Positions 1 through 5,052 of a stretch of 5,077 bases of DNA are shown here, in pieces. The notes under the pieces are model-generated. The model did no database searches. It worked only from the letters and a program-made list of their open reading frames with translations, and was not told the origin of the DNA. Source of the DNA: Syntrophomonadaceae bacterium (lineage in GTDB: Bacteria; Bacillota; Dethiobacteria; DTU022); the NCBI GenBank assembly GCA_007126465.1, contig SLBE01000160.1:1-5077 (forward strand), given 5' to 3'. Made by a program: the position numbers and the translations under genes. Position 1 is the first letter of the stretch. Each line of letters begins with the position of its first letter.

Positions 1-531
1 ATGACCCCGGGTAACAAGGAAATTACCCCTTACCTGGAAACTAAAACTTCTTCCGCGTTTTCCAGGGCATTTTTGAGAGGATTATTTGATGCAGACGGTT
101 CAGTTCGGGGAACTCAAAATAAAGGGCTTTCAGTAAGGCTATCTCAAAGTAACCTGGGTCAGCTTAAAGCAGTACAAAGAATCCTGGCCCGCTTTGGAAT
201 AAACAGCACAATATATGAAAACAGACGTATGGAAAAATACACTTCTCTACCAAACGGCAAAGGTGGTACGAGCAGCTACAAAACCAGGTCACAGCATGAG
301 TTGATAATAGCTAACGATAATCTCGAAATATTTAAAGATATGATCGGTTTTTATGACAGTAATAAACAGTCTCGTCTTGCTACATTGCTCGAAAAATATC
401 GCCGCACCCCAAACCGCGAACGATTTACTGCCGTAGTTGAGTCGGTATCGCCCGAGGAATACGAAGAGGTATATGATGTTCAGGTTCCCGGAATCAACGC
501 TTTTGATGCTAACGGACTGGTAGTGCATAAC
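1..531 (+). mobile_element. C-terminal half of a LAGLIDADG-type intein inserted in nrdJ
   Basis: This in-frame segment encodes the second half of a protein intron that splices itself out of NrdJ. LRGLFDADGSV at residues 25-35 is a LAGLIDADG homing-endonuclease motif, probably the second of two (block E), with Asp32 in the catalytic acid position. Residues 155-177 form splicing blocks F and G: VYDVQV, then NAFDANG, then GLVVHN. The terminal His176-Asn177 is the pair needed for asparagine cyclisation, and the next residue, Cys178, is the +1 nucleophile. All residues at the C-terminal splice junction are intact, so splicing looks possible. The block F histidine is replaced by Asn166. The N-terminal splicing blocks A and B and the first endonuclease motif are outside the window. 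Whether the endonuclease is still active cannot be judged from half of it. Confidence 0.92.
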
Positions 532-1911
532 TGTGGCGAGCAGCCACTGCTTCCCTATGAAGCATGCTGCCTGGGATCGATAAACCTGGGCAAATATGTT
601 ACAGGGAAGTCCAAAGTAGATTGGAACAGTCTTGCAGAGGATATAGAAACCATAGTCCATTTTCTCGATAATGTCATTGATGCCAGTAATTATGTTATAC
701 CGGAAATTGCTGCCATGCATAAAGAAGGCAACCGTAAGATTGGCCTGGGTATAATGGGCTGGCATGACATGCTGGTCAGGCTGGGCATTACTTATGATAG
801 TGAAGAAGCTATCGCAACTGCTGAACAAATCATGCAGTTTATTAATACAAAGGCGAAAGAAAAGTCTACTGCCCTGGCTGAAGAACGCGGAGTCTTTCCT
901 AATTTTGAAGGTAGTATTTATGATACCGGCAAAGAAGAAGACAGGGTGCGCAATGCTACCCGCACAACTATAGCTCCAACCGGCACGATTTCGATCCTTG
1001 CCGGGGCCAGCAGCGGCATTGAGCCCTATTTCAGCATAGCTTTTATTCGAAAAAATATCCTGGGTGGTCTCGATTTACCTGAAGTAAACCCCCTCTTCCT
1101 CGAAATTGCCAGGCAAGAAGGCTTTTACAGTGAAGAACTGATCCAGGAAATTGCCCGTAGTGGAAAAATACCAGAAGGCTCAGATGTGCCTAAAAAATAT
1201 AAAGAACTATTTAAAACAGCAATGGAAATAGACTACAGCTGGCATGTCAGGCACCAGGCTGCATTTCAGAAGCATACTGATAATGCTGTCAGCAAAACTA
1301 TCAACCTGAAACAGGATGCTACGACAGATGACGTAAGGTATGCATATATCAGCGCCTGGCAGGCCGGTTGTAAAGGGATTACCATTTATCGTGATGCTTC
1401 CAGAGCAAAGCAGGTTTTAAATACAGGCGACGGCAAAACCGCTGCCGGGGAAACCCTAAAACCAATTAAGCGGCCTAAAACATTAAGCGGCAGCACAACC
1501 AGCGTCAGAACCCCCATGGGAAACCTTTTTGTAACATTAAATTCCGCTGATGATAGGCCTTTTGAGTTATTCGCTCAAATAGGTAAAGCCGGGAGCGATG
1601 TTGTTGCCTTTACCGAAGCAATTGCCCGCCTGATATCCCTGGCCCTTCGTTGTGGTGTGAGCGTAGAGGAAATAGTTACTCAGCTGGAAGGTATCGGGGG
1701 AGCCCGTTCAGTCGGTTTTGGACCAAACAGGATCATGAGTGTGCCTGATGCCATCGGGCAGGCTCTGCGCAGTCTGGCCCAGGCCAAGCCAGATTCGAAT
1801 ACCGCTTCTAATGGTAGTTCCCTTGAACTTTGTCCCGATTGCGGCACCTGCGCCCTGATCAGGGCAGAAGGATGCCTGAAGTGTGAAGCCTGCGGATTTA
1901 CTGAATGCTAA
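1..1911 (+). CDS. nrdJ: Class II (adenosylcobalamin-dependent) ribonucleotide reductase, C-terminal part with the end of an intein (5' partial)
   Basis: The mature enzyme reduces ribonucleotides to deoxyribonucleotides in the cytosol using a B12-generated thiyl radical. Residues 1-177 are intein and residues 178-636 are C-extein. The extein opens with CGEQPLLPYEACC: Cys178 matches the thiyl-radical cysteine, Glu180 the catalytic glutamate, and Cys189 (11 residues on) the second cysteine of the active-site disulfide pair. The PTGTIS phosphate-binding loop is at 326-331, followed by the conserved SSGIEP and HTDNAVSKT stretches. A TSCPD-type domain spans about 497-595. The tail carries CxxC pairs at 611/614 and 625/628 and ends in C631-x4-C636, the usual zinc/redox tail that re-reduces the active site. 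The N-extein, with the B12 site and the first redox cysteine, lies upstream of the window. The ATG at position 1 falls inside the intein, so it is probably not the true start. Residue 190 is Cys where I expect Asn in relatives. The gene ends in TAA. Confidence 0.95.
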   Translation: MTPGNKEITPYLETKTSSAFSRAFLRGLFDADGSVRGTQNKGLSVRLSQSNLGQLKAVQRILARFGINSTIYENRRMEKYTSLPNGKGGTSSYKTRSQHELIIANDNLEIFKDMIGFYDSNKQSRLATLLEKYRRTPNRERFTAVVESVSPEEYEEVYDVQVPGINAFDANGLVVHNCGEQPLLPYEACCLGSINLGKYVTGKSKVDWNSLAEDIETIVHFLDNVIDASNYVIPEIAAMHKEGNRKIGLGIMGWHDMLVRLGITYDSEEAIATAEQIMQFINTKAKEKSTALAEERGVFPNFEGSIYDTGKEEDRVRNATRTTIAPTGTISILAGASSGIEPYFSIAFIRKNILGGLDLPEVNPLFLEIARQEGFYSEELIQEIARSGKIPEGSDVPKKYKELFKTAMEIDYSWHVRHQAAFQKHTDNAVSKTINLKQDATTDDVRYAYISAWQAGCKGITIYRDASRAKQVLNTGDGKTAAGETLKPIKRPKTLSGSTTSVRTPMGNLFVTLNSADDRPFELFAQIGKAGSDVVAFTEAIARLISLALRCGVSVEEIVTQLEGIGGARSVGFGPNRIMSVPDAIGQALRSLAQAKPDSNTASNGSSLELCPDCGTCALIRAEGCLKCEACGFTEC

Positions 1912-1923
1912 AAATTAATAAAA

Positions 1924-1948
1924 CCTTTTCAAAAAAAAAGGAATTTTT
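1924..1948 (+). terminator. Weak candidate rho-independent terminator after nrdJ
   Basis: CCTTTT (1924-1929) can pair with AAAAGG (1936-1941) around a 6-base A-rich loop, followed by AATTTTT. It lies 13 bases after the nrdJ stop codon. The stem is short and AT-rich, so termination would be inefficient. The position and the following T-run are its main support. Confidence 0.35.
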
Positions 1949-1954
1949 CATTTA

Positions 1955-1963
1955 TGTTAGAAT
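1955..1963 (+). promoter_or_regulatory. Candidate extended -10 promoter for the downstream hypothetical gene
   Basis: TGTTAGAAT fits the extended -10 consensus TGnTAnAAT. No good -35 hexamer lies 16-18 bases upstream, where the sequence is an A-run, but extended -10 promoters can do without one. Transcription would start near 1970 and give a leader of about 90 bases before the ATT start at 2061. The rest of the 1912-2060 spacer is AT-rich. Within it I see only a weak pairing of GCAAC (1996-2000) with GTTGC (2035-2039). Confidence 0.4.
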
Positions 1964-2046
1964 AAGTAATAATTAGGCATTTAATCAAACAAAGTGCAAC
2001 ACTGTAAATACAACAATCATAGAACTGTGACTACGTTGCGTAAACA

Positions 2047-2063
2047 GGGAGGCGTGAACGATT
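2047..2063 (+). promoter_or_regulatory. Shine-Dalgarno site that places the start of the next gene at an ATT codon
   Basis: GGGAGG (2047-2052) is a strong SD. Eight bases later lies ATT (2061-2063), in frame with the following ORF. An in-frame TGA at 2055-2057 excludes any start further upstream, and the first in-frame GTG is not reached until 2211. The GTG at 2054 is one base from the SD and in another frame, which stops after 7 codons. ACG at 2058 is the only other in-frame option near the SD and is spaced less well. Confidence 0.65.
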
Positions 2064-2708
2064 ACACAGAGTCATAACCAGGCGGTAAAAGATATTGAAA
2101 CTATAATTGCCCAGGTTCAGGGGGTAGTATCAGGAAAAATCATTACCAAGGGTAATGAAATAAAAGAGATCCATGTTTTAGCCAACTCTGCGCGTTCTCC
2201 CAAGCAGGTTGTGAGAGATATAGAGTCAGCTGTCCTTGTCCAAAAAGGTCTACAGCTGGACCACAAAAAAATTAGCGTAGCTCAGCTTGAATCCGGTATT
2301 GCCCTGCCAGTGGAGAATGGCATCAGGTTTTTATTTAGAAGCATTACTTTTAAATCTGAGGGCGGAAGAGCTGAGATAATTATTACTGTTGATGCCAGCG
2401 ATGAATCATATACAGCGGGTGTTTCCGGTCCTAATACCAGCCAAAACCGGTTGAGAATGGCTGCTTCAGCAACCCTGGAAGCGGTAGAAAAATCCCTTGG
2501 TGTAAAACAGATCCTTTCTGTTAGTGACACACAAAAAATGCACCTCTGCGGGCAGAATGCCATAGCAGTAGGTGTATGCTTGCGTTCAGGCAGTCAAGAG
2601 GATTTACTGCTGGGCACAGCAATCAATAAGGGGGATGACCTTGAAACTACAGTTCGCGCCACGCTTGATGCTATTAACAGGCGCATGAGTGTTTTAACCG
2701 ACAACTAA
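2061..2708 (+). CDS. Hypothetical two-domain protein with an apparent ATT start, 215 residues
   Basis: I do not recognise a named function. The start is set at ATT 2061 because of the SD at 2047-2052 and because the residues encoded before the GTG at 2211 look like real protein: an amphipathic stretch KDIETIIAQVQGVV (10-23), then KEIHVLANSARSPKQVV (35-51), running straight into RDIESAV. A start at GTG 2211 would cut through this small alpha/beta domain, which I recall as a conserved uncharacterised N-terminal module in Bacillota and Actinobacteria. The C-terminal part, about residues 85-215, alternates strand-like stretches (AEIIITVDASDE, AIAVGVCL) with helices and ends in TTVRATLDAINRRM. Its layout resembles the regulatory (dimerisation) domain of 2-isopropylmalate synthase, but that is a resemblance by eye only. 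There is no signal peptide or membrane segment, so a cytosolic protein is likely. It follows nrdJ by 149 bases and probably has its own promoter. Confidence 0.75.
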   Translation: MTQSHNQAVKDIETIIAQVQGVVSGKIITKGNEIKEIHVLANSARSPKQVVRDIESAVLVQKGLQLDHKKISVAQLESGIALPVENGIRFLFRSITFKSEGGRAEIIITVDASDESYTAGVSGPNTSQNRLRMAASATLEAVEKSLGVKQILSVSDTQKMHLCGQNAIAVGVCLRSGSQEDLLLGTAINKGDDLETTVRATLDAINRRMSVLTDN

Positions 2709-2777
2709 AGTTTGAAGCCGGCAGCAGTTAAGTTTTAGGCATTTTTGCATTTTGAGCGGATCACGAGCGAAGCGTCG

Positions 2778-2827
2778 CCAGCGGCTATAGCGGAAACCCG
2801 TTGAGCTAACTGGCAAAGGGGGCTATA
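2778..2827 (+). promoter_or_regulatory. Two mutually exclusive leader hairpins around the SD of the 25-codon ORF
   Basis: Fold A is a three-part hairpin. CCAG (2778-2781) pairs with CTGG (2810-2813), GCT (2784-2786) with AGC (2804-2806), and AGCGG (2789-2793) with CCGTT (2798-2802) around an AAAC loop. It leaves the SD AAAGGGGG (2815-2822) free. Fold B pairs TATAGC (2786-2791) with GCTATA (2822-2827) and CCC (2797-2799) with GGG in the SD, hiding it. Both use the same 2786-2802 segment, so they exclude each other. Pairings were found by eye without energy calculation. No known riboswitch consensus is recognised. Confidence 0.35.
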
Positions 2828-2829
2828 TC

Positions 2830-2907
2830 ATGAAAATGACCCTGATTAAGGCGCTCATCGCATTAGCTGGCATTATTTTTGCTGGCGCTGCAGTATTCAG
2901 GTGGTAA
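2830..2907 (+). CDS. Small hydrophobic peptide, 25 residues, single predicted membrane segment
   Basis: This short ORF starts at ATG 2830, seven bases after a strong SD, AAAGGGGG (2815-2822), and ends at TAA 2905-2907. The peptide has a basic N-terminus (MKMTLIK), then an uninterrupted apolar run of about 16 residues rich in Ala, Ile, Leu and Gly (8-23), and ends in Arg24-Trp25. That is the layout of a one-span membrane peptide, as in many small stress proteins and type I toxins, though it matches none that I can name. It sits inside the inverted-repeat element, with a structured leader that could control its SD, and ends 53 bases before the HD-GYP start. It could instead be a leader peptide for that gene or a chance ORF. 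The SD and the hydrophobic pattern favour translation. Confidence 0.5.
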   Translation: MKMTLIKALIALAGIIFAGAAVFRW

Positions 2908-2960
2908 TAATTTAAACTGGCTGCCGGTTTCAATTAACAATCGATACAAGGTGATCTACA

Positions 2961-4259
2961 ATGGACAATAAAACACCCATAAGTGCACTCATATTTGTTG
3001 TCTTACTTGCTTTATTTGCAACTCTATTCATTATTTACACTGCTATCATTGTCGATTGGAACCGTATAGAACTACTACCTACTTTAATATTTTTAGTACT
3101 AATAGTTCTTTCAGACTCATTCCCTGTAAGACTGCCAAAAGGCGGAAATGTATCAGTAAGTTTTGCTGCGATAGTCGCTTCCATTTTGTTGTTCCAACCT
3201 TTGGTAGTAATTATAATTACTATTGCAAGAGATCTTTTTTTGATAACACATAAAGAAAACCGCATTAAATACATTTTCAATGCCTCACAGCTTGCTATTT
3301 CCGCAGGATCGGCTTCTTTAGTTTACCAAATGGCTTCCAATGATGTTTCGACCTTTACTTCCGCCAGTATTCCAGCTTTTATAGCATCTATATCTGTATT
3401 CTTTGTCTTGAATATGATCTTTGTTACCCTGATCCTTTCATTCACTCAAAAGCAAAGCCCCCTGGCTGTCTGGATGGTTAATATTAAGTGGGCTTCATTC
3501 ACCTTTCTAAGCATGGCCCCTCTTGGTGCTTTGATTGCTGTTATATATATCAATATCGGATTTTGGGGCCTGGTCTTATTCCTTTTGCCCTTGATTATTG
3601 CACGACATTCTTTCCAATCTTATATGAGTATGCGTGAAGCTTTTCTTGATACGATCACAAGTCTTTCACTAGCCATTGATGCAAAAGATCCTTATACAAA
3701 AGGTCATTCTTCACGTGTAGCTGATTATGTAACTGCTCTGGGCGAAGAATTAAAACTTCCCGCAGACAGAATGGAATTTTTGCACTATATCGCAATGATC
3801 CATGATGTTGGAAAGTTAGCAGTTCCCGAAAACATTCTTAAAAAAGAAGCCCCTCTAACTCCCGAAGAAGAAGGTATTATGAAGAAACACTCTGAGGAAG
3901 GGGCAAAAATAATTAAAAATGTTAAATATTTCGCACCCGGATCAGATATTATTAAGTATCACCATGAACGCTGGGACGGGTCAGGTTATCCCAACCAGCT
4001 CAAAGCTGAAGCAATCCCCCAGGATGCTCGTATTTTATCTGTAGCTGATGCTTTTGATGCCATGACCAGTGATCGGCCCTACCGTAAAGCTATGAAGCCA
4101 CAGGTTGCCCTGCGGGAACTACAGCTTTGTTCCGGTGCCCAGTTTGATCCGGAAGTTGTAAATGCCTTTGTAACGATTTTCCCCAGGCTCTGCGAAAAAT
4201 CCTATAAAGGAAGCAGCGACCTTGCCAGTACTACCCGTGAAGCCCTTACGCGCACTTAA
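2961..4259 (+). CDS. Multi-pass membrane HD-GYP domain protein, probable cyclic-di-GMP phosphodiesterase
   Basis: HD-GYP proteins hydrolyse cyclic-di-GMP, in many cases to GMP, at a metal centre and so lower this second messenger. The N-terminal half (about 7-216) is a membrane module of roughly six or seven hydrophobic segments (near 7-29, 37-52, 66-88, 106-125, 136-160, 178-198, 199-216), with no recognisable named sensor domain. The cytosolic HD-GYP domain covers about 225-410. Its ligand set is complete: His249 in GHSSRV, His281-Asp282 in HDVGK, His310, His334-His335, Asp363 and the GYP signature in WDGSGYP (338-344). As I recall, some relatives place a glutamate four residues before the first histidine to bind a third metal; here that position is Tyr245, which suggests a two-metal site. 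Start: ATG 2961 follows AAGGTGAT (2948-2955) by five bases. The gene follows the inverted-repeat element directly and precedes the DUF5317-like gene on the same strand. Length, 432 residues, is normal for this architecture. Confidence 0.93.
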   Translation: MDNKTPISALIFVVLLALFATLFIIYTAIIVDWNRIELLPTLIFLVLIVLSDSFPVRLPKGGNVSVSFAAIVASILLFQPLVVIIITIARDLFLITHKENRIKYIFNASQLAISAGSASLVYQMASNDVSTFTSASIPAFIASISVFFVLNMIFVTLILSFTQKQSPLAVWMVNIKWASFTFLSMAPLGALIAVIYINIGFWGLVLFLLPLIIARHSFQSYMSMREAFLDTITSLSLAIDAKDPYTKGHSSRVADYVTALGEELKLPADRMEFLHYIAMIHDVGKLAVPENILKKEAPLTPEEEGIMKKHSEEGAKIIKNVKYFAPGSDIIKYHHERWDGSGYPNQLKAEAIPQDARILSVADAFDAMTSDRPYRKAMKPQVALRELQLCSGAQFDPEVVNAFVTIFPRLCEKSYKGSSDLASTTREALTRT

Positions 4260-4274
4260 TCACCCGATTAATTA

Positions 4275-4296
4275 TTAACACATTTTCGAATGTTAA
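4275..4296. repeat. Short inverted repeat between the HD-GYP and DUF5317-like genes
   Basis: TTAACA (4275-4280) and TGTTAA (4291-4296) are perfect reverse complements 10 bases apart. An alternative inner hairpin pairs ACATT (4280-4284) with AATGT (4289-4293) around a TTCG loop. It ends four bases before the GGAGG of the next gene. There is no T-run, so it is not a terminator. It could be an operator or a weak mRNA hairpin near the ribosome site, or chance in an AT-rich spacer. Confidence 0.3.
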
Positions 4297-4312
4297 CTTG
4301 GAGGTTTATCAT

Positions 4313-4867
4313 TTGCTCTGGGAAGCGATAATTCTGGGTACTATAATCGGATGGCTTCGGAAAGGAAGATTAAAGCACTTAAGCCGTTTAAACCTGGAAG
4401 GTTGGCCCCTGGTTTTGGTTGCCGTCCTGATCCAGGCAGCAATCTGGGTTGATTTTACAACTTCTTTTCAGTATCTGAAATCTTTTTACTCTTCTCTTTA
4501 TATACTATCCTTCATACTGCTAGTTATGTTTTTTTTCATTCAAGGCAGCCAACCGGGGTTCGTCATTATCGGACTTGGCATACTGCTTAATACCCTGGTT
4601 ATTGCCGCAAATGAGGGCATGATGCCAGTCGATAGCACCAATTTACCTTCCTATGTTTTTGAAGAATTGGCTTCCGGGGAAAAAAGTCCTTTTCATACAA
4701 CAATCGATGAAGATACCCGCCTTGAACAACTTGGAGACCGCATTGCTGTGCCCTACGACCGCAGTAGGCTGCTTAGTATTGGTGATATCGTCCTGGCAGC
4801 TGGAGCAGTTGTTCTGATCCAACAGAATATGGTAAAGATGAGACCAGCGAGAAGATGGCGCAAATAA
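4313..4867 (+). CDS. DUF5317-like small integral membrane protein, 184 residues
   Basis: The function of this family is unknown. The start is placed at TTG 4313, eight bases after GGAGG (4300-4304). The in-frame TTG at 4298 overlaps that SD and cannot be the start. The protein (numbered from 4313) has hydrophobic segments near 1-14, 31-47, 61-77, 81-100 and 154-171. Between the fourth and fifth lies a soluble loop with NEGMMP (100-105), a short helix EELASGE, then THLEQLGD-like spacing read here as TRLEQLGDRIAVP (135-147), and SIGD at 155-158. This order (N-x-G-x-MP, LGD, a proline-ending strand, SIGD) is what I associate with DUF5317. The C-terminus is basic (RPARRWRK) and probably cytosolic. 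It lies 53 bases after the HD-GYP gene with no terminator between, so co-transcription is plausible, but no functional link is shown. Confidence 0.75.
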   Translation: MLWEAIILGTIIGWLRKGRLKHLSRLNLEGWPLVLVAVLIQAAIWVDFTTSFQYLKSFYSSLYILSFILLVMFFFIQGSQPGFVIIGLGILLNTLVIAANEGMMPVDSTNLPSYVFEELASGEKSPFHTTIDEDTRLEQLGDRIAVPYDRSRLLSIGDIVLAAGAVVLIQQNMVKMRPARRWRK

Positions 4868-4903
4868 TTTAATGAAGTATTATTTCTTAAAGTGTTTTAA
4901 GGA

Positions 4904-4928
4904 AAAAACCACCATTGCGGTGGTTTTT
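4904..4928. terminator. Bidirectional rho-independent terminator
   Basis: CCACC (4909-4913) and GGTGG (4919-4923) form a 5-bp GC-rich stem around the loop ATTGC. It is extended by five A-T pairs: AAAAA at 4904-4908 with TTTTT at 4924-4928. The T-run serves transcripts from the DUF5317-like gene. On the other strand the A-run becomes a T-run, so the same hairpin can end the tRNA transcript coming from the right. Confidence 0.9.
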
Positions 4929-4956
4929 AAATTAGTTAAATCTAAGTTATGTTAAC

Positions 4957-5046
4957 TGGTGCCGGAGCCCGGAATCGAACCGGGACGACCATGTTATGGT
5001 CGAGGGATTTTAAGTCCCTTGCGTCTGCCAGTTCCGCCACTCCGGC
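4957..5046 (-). tRNA. tRNA-Leu (anticodon UAA)
   Basis: Read on the minus strand, the acceptor arm GCCGGAG (5046-5040) pairs with CTCCGGC (4967-4961), followed by discriminator A and an encoded CCA (4959-4957). The D arm GCGGAACTGGCAGACGC follows. The anticodon stem AGGGA/TCCCT closes the loop CTTAAAA, with anticodon TAA at 5012-5010, reading the UUA codon (and UUG by wobble). The long variable arm GACCATAACATGGTC is the class II hallmark of leucine tRNAs. The T arm is CCCGG-TTCGATT-CCGGG. All stems are intact. The gene lies six bases behind the preceding tRNA and upstream of the shared terminator at 4904-4928. Confidence 0.97.
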
Positions 5047-5052
5047 GAAAGG

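Larger units (their letters stand above)
2712..2933 (+). repeat. About 222-base element bounded by an imperfect 18-bp inverted repeat
   Basis: The left arm TTGAAGCCGGCAGCAGTT (2712-2729) is nearly the reverse complement of 2915-2933. The only differences are G2717 opposite T2928, which still pairs in RNA as G.U, and an unpaired G2920. The arms start four bases after the stop codon of the hypothetical gene and end 15 bases before the SD of the HD-GYP gene. Between them lie an AT-rich stretch (2730-2755), a GC-rich structured segment (2756-2813) and a 25-codon ORF (2830-2907). I see no direct target-site duplication at the edges. It may be a long-range RNA helix closing a structured transcript, or the terminal inverted repeats of a small MITE-like element. 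The right arm alone can also fold locally (2914-2920 with 2924-2930, 3-base loop), competing with the long-range helix. Confidence 0.6.

Noticed and set aside
289..828. Minus-strand open frame of 179 codons inside nrdJ
   Set aside because: It lies antisense to strongly conserved intein and NrdJ sequence, and its translation shows no recognisable motif; it is a shadow frame.
764..973. Plus-strand 69-codon frame inside nrdJ
   Set aside because: It is out of frame with the conserved NrdJ sequence and has no SD or protein-like pattern of its own.
2054..2077. Seven-codon GTG-started mini-ORF overlapping the start of the hypothetical gene
   Set aside because: The GTG is only one base from the SD, too close for initiation; it matters only as a hint of a possible one-base indel.
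2211..2213. GTG 2211 as start of the hypothetical protein
   Set aside because: There is no SD before it, and it would cut off 50 codons of protein-like sequence that follow a good SD at 2047-2052.
2282..2563. Minus-strand 93-codon frame opposite the hypothetical protein
   Set aside because: It is antisense to a gene with clear domain-like sequence and has no supporting start context.
2789..2813. tRNA-like D-arm similarity on the minus strand (TTAGCTCAACGGG)
   Set aside because: No acceptor, anticodon or T arm can be assembled around it.
2756..2827. Cyclic-di-GMP-I (GEMM) riboswitch ahead of the HD-GYP gene
   Set aside because: GGCAAAG is faintly similar, but the GCAAACC, GAAA tetraloop and ACGCAAAGC core elements are missing, and the downstream match would run into the small ORF.
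3035..3280. Short overlapping frames on both strands (3035-3280 minus, 3056-3253 plus) in the HD-GYP membrane region
   Set aside because: Both are shadows of the membrane-module coding sequence, with no independent evidence.
4298..4300. TTG 4298 as start of the DUF5317-like protein
   Set aside because: It overlaps the GGAGG that serves as SD for the TTG at 4313; no SD lies before 4298.
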